Assembly (NCBI RefSeq): GCF_009740395.1
Contig: NZ_WOXT01000004.1
Coordinates: 1 to 64,000, forward strand
Reading direction: 5' to 3'
DNA: 64,000 nucleotides
Source of the DNA: Noviluteimonas gilva
GTDB taxonomy: Bacteria; Pseudomonadota; Gammaproteobacteria; Xanthomonadales; Xanthomonadaceae
The translations under genes were made by a program, and so were the position numbers. Positions within the stretch are counted from its first letter, which is position 1. Each line of letters starts with the position of its first letter. Below the pieces are notes generated by a model, which was not told the origin of the DNA, did not search any database, and was given only the letters and a program-made list of their open reading frames with translations. Shown here in pieces: positions 20,803 through 29,251 of the stretch.

Positions 20803-21273
20803 ATGAACCGCAAGCTCCACAACACGGTCACCGCGCTGTTCGCGACCTCGGGGCTCCTCGTGCTGAGCCTGATGGCCGCGAATCCCGCGCCGTCGCTCGG
20901 CGAAGCGGTCTTCTCCCCTGTCGTCGCGACGCCGGCCGCGCCCCACGCGCCGGCCGACGCGAAGCTGGCGAAGATCGTCGCCGAAGGCCGCCACGCCGCC
21001 GCTGCCGCCAAGCGCATCGAAGCGCGCGCCCTGCAGCTCCAGGCCCGCATCGACAAGGCGAAGGACGGCAACGAGAAGATCGGCGAAGTCGTCGGCTTCG
21101 TCGCCGAAGCCGCCACGCTCGCCTCCATCGCCGCCGCGATGGACGGCATCGAAAACCCGGACATCGTCGCGAACGTCGACGACGAAGTCGCACCGGCCAA
21201 GCCTGTCCGCAAGCGCGCGGTCGGTCGCCAGTCGGTCGCGATGCCCTTCTTCTCCTTTGCGCCGCGAGGCTGA
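20803..21273 (+). CDS. Small exported or membrane-anchored protein of unknown function
   Basis: First gene of the YtrA operon, 156 residues, not recognised. The start is the ATG at 20803 (MNRKLHN); a longer frame from 20764 overlaps the promoter and operator. Residues about 8-27 form one hydrophobic segment (TVTALFATSGLLVLSLMAA), a signal peptide or anchor. The rest is Ala-rich and helical, with a probable coiled coil (about 50-85, KIVAEGRHAAAAAKRIEARALQ). The basic C-terminus ends RQSVAMPFFSFAPRG. Because it shares the operator with the ABC genes, it may act with the transporter at the envelope, but nothing in the sequence shows how. Confidence 0.7.
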   Translation: MNRKLHNTVTALFATSGLLVLSLMAANPAPSLGEAVFSPVVATPAAPHAPADAKLAKIVAEGRHAAAAAKRIEARALQLQARIDKAKDGNEKIGEVVGFVAEAATLASIAAAMDGIENPDIVANVDDEVAPAKPVRKRAVGRQSVAMPFFSFAPRG

Positions 21274-21278
21274 GCCCA

Positions 21279-21659
21279 ATGACCGCAATCGAATGGAGCG
21301 ACGGCGCTCCCATCTACCGCCAGCTGAAGGAACGCGTCGTGGCGATGCTGCTCGACGGGATCCTGAAGCCGGGGGACGCACTGCCCTCGGTGCGCCAGGT
21401 GGCCGCCGAATACCAGCTCAATCCCATCACCGTCTCGCGCGCCTACCAGGAGCTCGCGGACGAAGCCATCGTCGAAAAACGCAGAGGACTCGGCATGTAC
21501 GTCACGGAAGGGGCTTCGGAAAAACTGCTTGGCAGCGAGCGCGAACGCTTCCTGCGCGAAGAGTGGCCGTTGGTGCTGGAACGCATCCAGCGCCTGGGCC
21601 TCTCGCTCGACCGCCTGCTGCGTAATGCCACTGCCGCCCCCAACGGAGGCCAGGCATGA
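21279..21659 (+). CDS. ytrA: GntR-family transcriptional repressor, YtrA subfamily
   Basis: Protein of 126 residues. The N-terminal GntR winged helix (about 8-75) shows PIYRQLKERVVAMLLDG, then PSVRQVAAEYQLNPITVSRAYQELADEAIVEKRRGLGMYV. Only about 45 residues follow it, too short for a ligand domain, which is the definition of the YtrA subfamily. These regulators sit with ABC transporter genes and bind inverted repeats. Here the operator GGTG-N16-CACC is at the operon promoter. It starts 5 bases after the previous gene and overlaps the ABC ATPase gene by 4 bases (ATGA). Confidence 0.93.
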   Translation: MTAIEWSDGAPIYRQLKERVVAMLLDGILKPGDALPSVRQVAAEYQLNPITVSRAYQELADEAIVEKRRGLGMYVTEGASEKLLGSERERFLREEWPLVLERIQRLGLSLDRLLRNATAAPNGGQA

Positions 21660-22534
21660 ACGTCGCCGTCGAAACCCAGTCCGTCGTCAGCGCACGCAAC
21701 CTGCGCAAGGCGTACAAGAACAAAGTCGCGCTGGACAACACCGCGTTCGAGATCCCGCAGGGCCGCATCGTCGGCCTCATCGGTCCGAACGGCGCCGGCA
21801 AGACCACCGCGCTGAAAGCGCTGCTCGGCCTGATCCCGTTCGAAGGCGACCTGCGCGTCCTCGGCCGCGACCCGCGCACCGAACGCGACGCGCTGATGAA
21901 CGATGTGTGCTTCATCGCCGACGTCGCGGTGCTGCCGCGCTGGATCCGCGTGCGTGAAGCGATCGAGTTCGTCGCCGGCGTGCATCCGCGCTTCGACCGC
22001 GCGCGCTGCGAACGCTTCCTCGCCAACACCCAGCTCAAGCCCAACATGAAGGTGCGCGAGCTGTCCAAGGGCATGATCGTGCAGTTGCACCTGGCCCTGG
22101 TGATGGCGATCGACGCCAAGCTGCTCGTGCTCGACGAACCCACGCTCGGCCTGGACATCCTGTATCGCAAGCAGTTCTACCAGCGCCTGCTGGAGGACTA
22201 CTTCGACGAGAACAAGACGATCGTGATCACCACGCACCAGGTCGAGGAGATCGAACACATCCTCACCGACGTGATGTTCATCCGCGACGGCAAGGTCGTG
22301 CTGTCCGCGCCGATGGATGCGGTGGGCGAGCGTTACGTCGAAGTCCTCGTCAACGCCGACCGCACCGAAGAAGCGCGCACCCTGCGCCCGATCGACGAGC
22401 GCAGCCTGCCGTTCGGCAAGACGGTCATGTTGTTCGACGGGATCGAACAACACCGCCTCGCCGGCCTGGGCGAAACCCGCACGCCGGGCCTCGCCGACCT
22501 GTTCGTCGCCACCATGAAGGGCACCTACGCATGA
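21656..22534 (+). CDS. ABC transporter ATP-binding protein
   Basis: ATPase of 292 residues. Walker A is GPNGAGKTTALKALLG (about residue 45), the signature is LSKGMIVQ (degenerate from LSGGQ), Walker B is KLLVLDEPTLGLD, and the switch His is in ITTHQ. It pairs with the permease encoded next, whose start overlaps its stop by 4 bases. YtrA-linked ABC systems respond to cell-envelope antibiotics or stress in other bacteria; the substrate here is unknown. Confidence 0.93.
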   Translation: MNVAVETQSVVSARNLRKAYKNKVALDNTAFEIPQGRIVGLIGPNGAGKTTALKALLGLIPFEGDLRVLGRDPRTERDALMNDVCFIADVAVLPRWIRVREAIEFVAGVHPRFDRARCERFLANTQLKPNMKVRELSKGMIVQLHLALVMAIDAKLLVLDEPTLGLDILYRKQFYQRLLEDYFDENKTIVITTHQVEEIEHILTDVMFIRDGKVVLSAPMDAVGERYVEVLVNADRTEEARTLRPIDERSLPFGKTVMLFDGIEQHRLAGLGETRTPGLADLFVATMKGTYA

Positions 22535-23571
22535 ACGCATCCACCTTTGATGGCGAACCGCGCCGCGCACCCGTGGCCGCGCCCCACCCGACCCACAAGT
22601 TCAAGCTGTTGCTGCGCCGCGAGTTCTGGGAGCACAAGGGCGGGTTCTTCTGGGCGCCGATCTGGGCCGGCGGCATCTCGGTCGTGCTTGCGCTGATGGC
22701 GCTGGTCGTGGCCGAAGTCGGCGCGCGCAAGGCGCTGGCGAGCGGCCATTTGAATGGCGACAGCATCCGGATCAACGGCCTGAACTTCAGCGGGATCACG
22801 GAGAAGATGAGCGCCGCCGACCTGCAACAGTGGGGCCATGCGGTCGATGCCTCGCTGCTGGTTTCCTCGGTGTGGCCCTTGATCGTGCTGGGCTTCGTGG
22901 TGTTCTTCTACTGCCTCGGCGCGCTGTACGACGAACGCAAGGACCGCAGCGTGCTGTTCTGGAAATCGCTGCCCCTGTCGGACCGCGACACGGTGTTGTC
23001 GAAGGCCGCCAGCGCGCTGGTCGTCGCACCGGTGATCGCCGTCGGCGTCGCGATCGCCACGATGTTCGCCTTCGGCCTGGTCGTCAGCCTCGTCATGCCG
23101 ATGCACGGCCTCAACCCCTTCAAGTTCTTCTGGGGCATGGGCAATCCGATCGAAGTGGCCGGCACGCTGGTCGCCGCGATCCCGGTGTACGCCGCATGGG
23201 CGCTGCCGACCGTCGGCTGGCTGATGCTCTGCTCGGCCTGGGCGCGCAGCAAGCCGTTCCTGTGGGCGGTGATGATCCCCGTGTTCGCCGGCATCTTCGT
23301 GGCCTGGTTCGACGTGATGAACGTCTTCAACCTCGACACCGGCTGGTTCTGGCAGCACGTCGTGCTCCGCTCGCTCACCTCGGTCTTCCCGGGCATGTGG
23401 ATGACGGCGCAGAACGTGCGCATCGACAACCCCGCCGACTTCGACGCGCTGTCGCACATCCAGGGCATGTACTCGGTGTTCGCCACGCCGCAGATGTGGA
23501 TCGGCGCTGCGGTCGGCATCGCGATGATCGTCGCCGCGATCCGCCTCCGCCGCTGGCGCGACGACAACTGA
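22531..23571 (+). CDS. ABC transporter permease
   Basis: Membrane protein of 346 residues with about six hydrophobic segments, the first near residues 45-70 (IWAGGISVVLALMALVVAEVG), others around 110-135, 165-190, 215-245, 250-270 and 320-340. The soluble loop after TM1 (about 70-108) is probably periplasmic. It forms the membrane part of the YtrA-controlled exporter with the preceding ATPase. It is the last gene of the operon and is followed by a strong terminator. Confidence 0.88.
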   Translation: MNASTFDGEPRRAPVAAPHPTHKFKLLLRREFWEHKGGFFWAPIWAGGISVVLALMALVVAEVGARKALASGHLNGDSIRINGLNFSGITEKMSAADLQQWGHAVDASLLVSSVWPLIVLGFVVFFYCLGALYDERKDRSVLFWKSLPLSDRDTVLSKAASALVVAPVIAVGVAIATMFAFGLVVSLVMPMHGLNPFKFFWGMGNPIEVAGTLVAAIPVYAAWALPTVGWLMLCSAWARSKPFLWAVMIPVFAGIFVAWFDVMNVFNLDTGWFWQHVVLRSLTSVFPGMWMTAQNVRIDNPADFDALSHIQGMYSVFATPQMWIGAAVGIAMIVAAIRLRRWRDDN

Positions 23572-23600
23572 TCCCCTGGAAAGGATGCTGCACCCCCACT

Positions 23601-23628
23601 GCCCCGGCTCACGCCGGGGCTTTTTTTT
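23601..23628 (+). terminator. Intrinsic terminator of the ytrA-ABC operon
   Basis: Stem GCCCCGGC / GCCGGGGC with a 4-base loop (TCAC), followed directly by eight Ts. It is a textbook rho-independent terminator 30 bases after the permease stop. Its last T is the first base of the convergent fumC stop codon. Confidence 0.93.
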
Positions 23629-25058
23629 CAGCCGCCGCCACCAGCGCCGCCGCTGCCGATGCCGCCCTTGGTGAGCGCGGCCGGATCCAGCAACGCCTTG
23701 AGTTTCGCCGCTGGCAAACCACTCATCTCCAGCGCGACATCGAACACGGGCCGCCTCTCCGCATACGCGCGCTTGGCGATCGCCGCGGCTTTTTCGTAAC
23801 CGATCACCGGATTGAGCGCCGTCACCAGAATCGGATTGCGGCCGAGCGCTTCATCGACCTTGTCTTTGCGCACCTTCAAACCCGCGATCGCCGAATCGGC
23901 CAGCAGGCGCATCACGCTCGACAGCAGGCGGATCGATTCGAGCACGTTGGAACCGATCAGCGGCAACATCACGTTGAGCTGGAAGTTGCCCGACGCGCCG
24001 GCGATGGTCACCGTCACGTGCTGCCCCATCACCTGCGCGCACACCATGCACGTGGCCTCGGGAATCACCGGGTTCACCTTGCCCGGCATGATCGAACTGC
24101 CGGGTTGCAGCGCGGGCAATTCGATTTCGCCCAGGCCCGCGAGCGGACCGGCATTCATCCAGCGCAGGTCGTTGGCGATTTTCATCAGCGCCACGGCGAG
24201 TGCGTTGAGTTGGCCGGACAACTCGACCGCGTCGTCCTGCGCGGCGATGCCTTCGAACTTGTCGGCCGCCGATTCAAACCGCGTGCCGGACAGGTCGCTC
24301 AACGCTTTCGCCATGCGCTTGCCGAAACGCGGATCGGCGTTGATGCCCGTGCCGATCGCGGTGCCGCCGATGGGCAGGCGTCGCACGCGTTTACCCGCGT
24401 CGACCAGGCGCTCGCGTGCGGACGCAAGCTGCGCCGACCAAGCACCGAATTCCTGTTCGAAGGTCAGCGGCATCGCATCCATCAGGTGCGTGCGCCCGGT
24501 CTTGACGACCTTGCCGATCGCGCGGCCCCTGCGGTCGATCGTGCGGCGCAAGTGATCGATCGCCGGCAGCAAGTCTTCGATCACGGCCAGTTGCGCGCTC
24601 ACGCGGATGGCCGTGGGAATCACGTCGTTCGAACTCTGCCCGAGGTTGACGTCGTCGTTCGGATGCACGGCCTTGCCGGCCTTGGATGCGAGCGCCGCGA
24701 TGACCTCGTTGGCGTTCATGTTGCTCGAGGTACCCGAGCCGGTCTGGTAGATGTCGATCGGGAAGTGCGCGTCCCACGCGCCGTCGGCCACCGCGAGCGC
24801 GGCCGCGCGGATCGCCGCGGCCTGGCGCTTGGGCAGCAGGCCGAGCCCGGCGTTCACGTCGGCGGCCGCGGCCTTGATCAGGCCCAGCGCGCGAATGAAC
24901 CCGCGCGGCATCGGGCGGCCGGAAATCGGGAAGTTCTGCACCGCGCGCTGGGTTTGCGCGCCCCACAGCGCATCGGCGGGAACGCGCAGCTCGCCCATGC
25001 TGTCGTGCTCGATGCGGTCGCCGCGCTTGCCTGCGGATCGGGTGGTTGCCTTCGCCAT
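23628..25058 (-). CDS. fumC: Fumarate hydratase, class II
   Basis: Interconverts fumarate and malate in the TCA cycle; iron-independent, homotetrameric, 476 residues. The three conserved regions of the fumarase/aspartase superfamily are clear: TGSGTSSNMNANEV, GRTHLMDAMPLTFEQEF and the signature GSSIMPGKVNPVIPE. The start is the ATG at 25058, with AGGAGG seven bases upstream. The C-terminus is a Gly-rich tail (GGIGSGGAGGGG) without family counterpart. It converges on the ABC operon and is divergent from purB. Confidence 0.95.
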   Translation of the reverse strand: MAKATTRSAGKRGDRIEHDSMGELRVPADALWGAQTQRAVQNFPISGRPMPRGFIRALGLIKAAAADVNAGLGLLPKRQAAAIRAAALAVADGAWDAHFPIDIYQTGSGTSSNMNANEVIAALASKAGKAVHPNDDVNLGQSSNDVIPTAIRVSAQLAVIEDLLPAIDHLRRTIDRRGRAIGKVVKTGRTHLMDAMPLTFEQEFGAWSAQLASARERLVDAGKRVRRLPIGGTAIGTGINADPRFGKRMAKALSDLSGTRFESAADKFEGIAAQDDAVELSGQLNALAVALMKIANDLRWMNAGPLAGLGEIELPALQPGSSIMPGKVNPVIPEATCMVCAQVMGQHVTVTIAGASGNFQLNVMLPLIGSNVLESIRLLSSVMRLLADSAIAGLKVRKDKVDEALGRNPILVTALNPVIGYEKAAAIAKRAYAERRPVFDVALEMSGLPAAKLKALLDPAALTKGGIGSGGAGGGG

Positions 25059-25108
25059 CGGAGCCTCCTGCAGCCGGTCGGCGGGAGCATACGCCCGCAA
25101 GCGTTTAA

Positions 25109-26509
<1,401 letters not shown>

Positions 26510-26531
26510 TCGCTGCGAAGGAGGTGGCGCG

Positions 26532-26933
26532 ATGCGGATGCTGGTCAACATCGACGTCCCCGAGATCGCCACGGCCGAGCGTTTCTACGGCGAAGCCTTC
26601 GGCCTGCATCGCGGCCGGCGCTTCGGCAGTGATGCCCTCGAACTGCTCGGCGCGGACGTGCCGATCTATTTGCTTCACAAGCAAGCCGGCACGATCGGTG
26701 CCGGTGCCACCGCCCGCGATTACCTCCGCCATTGGACGCCCGTGCACGTCGATGTCGTCGTCGATGATCTCGACGCGGCATTGATCCGCGCGATCGCCGC
26801 GGGTGCCGTGCAGGAAGGCGCGGTCCGCGAAGCCGGTTGGGGGCGCATCGTGCAACTGGCCGATCCCTGGGGACACGGCTGGTGCCTGCTGCAATTCCTC
26901 GGCCGCGGTTACGACGAGATCGCTACCCAATGA
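26532..26933 (+). CDS. VOC (glyoxalase/dioxygenase) superfamily protein
   Basis: Small protein of 133 residues with the vicinal-oxygen-chelate fold: MLVNIDVPEIATAERFYGEAFGLHRGRR (first beta-alpha-beta module), VHVDVVVDDLDAALIRAIAAGA, and ADPWGHGWCLLQF near the end. Members are glyoxalases, bleomycin/fosfomycin resistance proteins and dioxygenases; the function here cannot be told. The start ATG has a perfect AGGAGGT about 6 bases upstream. Its stop overlaps the start of the next gene (ATGA). Confidence 0.85.
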   Translation: MRMLVNIDVPEIATAERFYGEAFGLHRGRRFGSDALELLGADVPIYLLHKQAGTIGAGATARDYLRHWTPVHVDVVVDDLDAALIRAIAAGAVQEGAVREAGWGRIVQLADPWGHGWCLLQFLGRGYDEIATQ

Positions 26934-28192
26934 AGTCCAAGAAACGCACCAAGAGCACCCCTCCCCGGCCCTCCCCTGTCAAAACAGGGGAGGGAGTGCT
27001 GCCCTTCGAAGTCGACGCCACGCACCTGCCGCCGCTCGGCATGCCGCCCGAGCGCTTCCTGCGCGATTACTGGCAGAAGCGCCCGTTGCTCATCCGCAAC
27101 GCGTTCCCCGGCTTTGTTTCACCGATCGCGCCCGAAGACCTCGCGGGTCTTGCGTGCGAAGAAGCCGCGTTGTCGCGGCTGATCGCGCACGATCGCGCCG
27201 GGGATTCGTGGATGGTGCGGCACGGGCCGTTCGAAGAAGAGTTGTTCCCCGAACTCGGCGATCACGATTGGACGCTGCTGGTGCAGGACGTCGACAAGTG
27301 GGACGCCGATGTCGCCGCGTTGTTGCCGGCCTTCGCGTTCCTGCCGCGCTGGCGCATCGACGACATCATGGTGTCGTTCGCGGCGACCGGCGGCTCGGTC
27401 GGCGCGCATGTGGACCAGTACGACGTGTTCCTGCTGCAGGCGCACGGGCATCGCCGCTGGCAGGTCGACGCGAGCGAAGCGATGGGGCGCAAGGCGCCGG
27501 GCATCGCGTTCCGCGACGACGTCGAACTCAAGCTGCTGCGCGACTTCCACCCCACGCACGATTGGGTGCTCGGCCCCGGCGACATGCTCTACCTCCCGCC
27601 GGGCGTGCCGCACCACGGCGTCGCCGAGGATCCGTGCCTGACCTTCTCGGTCGGCATGCGCGCACCGTCCACGGCTGAGTTGCTCGGCGATTTCATCGAC
27701 ACGCTCGCCGCCGACGCCGACGAATCACTGCGCTACGCCGACCCCGACCTCACCGTCCCCGCCGATCCGAACGAGATCGACGCCGCGGCGATGGATCGCG
27801 CCATCGCCGCGCTCAACGCCTTGCGCATGAACGATCCCGAGCGCCTCGGCGATTGGTTCGCGCGCTTTTCCACGCTCTACCGCGCCGCCGGCGAAGTGCA
27901 GCCGCCCGACGCCACGCCCTCGCGCATCGAACTGGAATGGGACCTGGGCCAGGGCGTGCGGCTGTCGCGGCACCCGTGGTCGCGCGCCGTGTGGCGCCGC
28001 GCCGGCAAGAAAGGCCATCTGTTCGTCAGCGGCCTGGCCTTCGCCATGCCCGTGAAGGACGCGAAGACGCTCGCCGCCGCCGGCACGCTCGACGGCGCGC
28101 AATACGCCGGCCTCTCGCAGGCCGGACGCGATGCCGTCTTTTCGTTGGTGGAGGCAGGGCACTACCAAATGTTGATCGACGAGGACGAGTGA
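26930..28192 (+). CDS. roxA: JmjC/cupin ribosomal protein oxygenase (RoxA/YcfD-like)
   Basis: 2-Oxoglutarate/Fe(II) oxygenase of 420 residues. E. coli YcfD (RoxA) hydroxylates Arg81 of ribosomal protein L16. The metal site is visible: HVDQYDVFLLQAHGHRRW (HxD, about residue 160) and a distal His in YLPPGVPHHGVAEDP (about 225). A winged-helix-like C-terminal region follows. The N-terminus is odd: codons 9-24 (STPPRPSPVKTGEG) are encoded by a 47-base palindromic repeat at 26954-27000 that is not expected in the family, and the conserved protein starts only after it (LPFEVDATHLPPLG). If the repeat is an insertion, it left the gene readable. Confidence 0.88.
   Translation: MKSKKRTKSTPPRPSPVKTGEGVLPFEVDATHLPPLGMPPERFLRDYWQKRPLLIRNAFPGFVSPIAPEDLAGLACEEAALSRLIAHDRAGDSWMVRHGPFEEELFPELGDHDWTLLVQDVDKWDADVAALLPAFAFLPRWRIDDIMVSFAATGGSVGAHVDQYDVFLLQAHGHRRWQVDASEAMGRKAPGIAFRDDVELKLLRDFHPTHDWVLGPGDMLYLPPGVPHHGVAEDPCLTFSVGMRAPSTAELLGDFIDTLAADADESLRYADPDLTVPADPNEIDAAAMDRAIAALNALRMNDPERLGDWFARFSTLYRAAGEVQPPDATPSRIELEWDLGQGVRLSRHPWSRAVWRRAGKKGHLFVSGLAFAMPVKDAKTLAAAGTLDGAQYAGLSQAGRDAVFSLVEAGHYQMLIDEDE
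26954..27000 (+). repeat. 47-base palindromic repeat inside the roxA coding region
   Basis: Core stem CCCTCCCCTGT (26969-26979) and ACAGGGGAGGG (26984-26994) around a 4-base loop, flanked by outer arms AGCAC (26954-26958) and GTGCT (26996-27000). The same architecture, also 47 bases long, occurs at 41130-41176, and a reverse-oriented relative lies at 34808-34850. Confidence 0.85.
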
Positions 28193-28197
28193 CCGCC

Positions 28198-29115
28198 ATG
28201 GACAGCGAGCCCAGCCAACCGTTCCGCATCGAGGCCGTGGATTACGAAGCGGCCATCAACCAACTGCGCGCGGTGCGCGAGATCGTGTTCGTCGAAGAGC
28301 AGCAAGTTCCGCTCGAACTGGAATGGGACGAGCTCGACCCGCAATGCGTGCATGTCCTGGCGCGCGCACTCGACGGCACGCCGATCGGCACCGGCCGGTT
28401 GACGCCCGAACACAAGATCGGCCGCATGGCGGTGCTGCGCGAATGGCGCGGCAAGGGCGTGGGCGATGCGATGTTGCTCGCGCTGATCGAACAGGCGCGG
28501 CAGCGCGGCTGGCGCGAGATCTCACTGCACGCGCAGACGCCGGCGATCGAGTTCTACCTGCGCCACGGCTTCCAGCCCTACGGCGAGCGTTTCTGGGAAG
28601 CGGGCATCGAACATCAATCGATGCGCCGCATGCTCGGCGGTCCGTCGGCGATCGACCATCGCGACACGGCCATTGCCACCATCGTCGACATCATCGACGA
28701 CGCGCGCCGCTCGCTGTGGCTCTACACCCGCGATCTGGACCCCGGCCTGCTCGATGCACCGCCGGTGCTGGACGCGCTGCGCCGATTCGGCACCGCCGGG
28801 CGCGGCAACGAGTTGCGCGTGCTGCTGCAGGATGCCGCCGCGCCGCAACGCGGCCATGCGCCGCTGCTCGCACTCGCGCAGCGCCTGCCCAGCGTCTTCC
28901 TGTTCCGCGAAGTCGACGATCCGGTCGACAGGGCCTATCCCTCGGCCTACCTCGCCAACGACCTGGGCGGCTATTACTTCCGCACCCTGGGCCATCGCTT
29001 CGACGGTGAAGCCGACCTGCACGCACCGGGCCGCGCGCGGCAGTTGCGCGGGGCATTCATGGCGGTGTGGGAACGCGCGCGACCGGTCAGCGAATACCGC
29101 GCGTTGGGCATCTGA
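28198..29115 (+). CDS. GNAT acetyltransferase with a C-terminal extra domain
   Basis: Protein of 305 residues in two parts. Residues about 8-145 are a GNAT N-acetyltransferase: VREIVFVEEQQVP, IGRMAVLREWRGKGVGDAMLLALIEQARQRGW (acetyl-CoA loop R/Q-x-x-G-x-G) and EFYLRHGFQPYGE. Residues about 155-305 are a separate domain (TIVDIIDDARRSLWLYTRDLDPGLLD, RVLLQDAAAP) that recalls a phospholipase-D-like half-domain without an HKD motif and is often found after GNAT modules in proteobacteria. The substrate is unknown. It begins 5 bases after roxA, so it is part of the purB-VOC-roxA run. Confidence 0.82.
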   Translation: MDSEPSQPFRIEAVDYEAAINQLRAVREIVFVEEQQVPLELEWDELDPQCVHVLARALDGTPIGTGRLTPEHKIGRMAVLREWRGKGVGDAMLLALIEQARQRGWREISLHAQTPAIEFYLRHGFQPYGERFWEAGIEHQSMRRMLGGPSAIDHRDTAIATIVDIIDDARRSLWLYTRDLDPGLLDAPPVLDALRRFGTAGRGNELRVLLQDAAAPQRGHAPLLALAQRLPSVFLFREVDDPVDRAYPSAYLANDLGGYYFRTLGHRFDGEADLHAPGRARQLRGAFMAVWERARPVSEYRALGI

Positions 29116-29162
29116 GTCGTCCCCACCCATTCATTTGGGTGCAGGGCTCTGATTCGCAGGGC

Positions 29163-29168
29163 TATAAT
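29163..29168 (+). promoter_or_regulatory. -10 box of the sucAB-lpd promoter
   Basis: A perfect TATAAT at 29163-29168 in the 88-base region before the sucA frame. The expected -35 position (about 29140) carries no good match, so the promoter may need an activator. The leader to the GTG at 29252 would be about 75 bases. Confidence 0.6.
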
Positions 29169-29251
29169 TCTCGGCCTTTCGCGCCTGGTCGGCCCGTCCG
29201 GACTTGAGCGCGCGCCCGTTTGCCCCCATCGAAGAGCTTCCCGACCTTATT

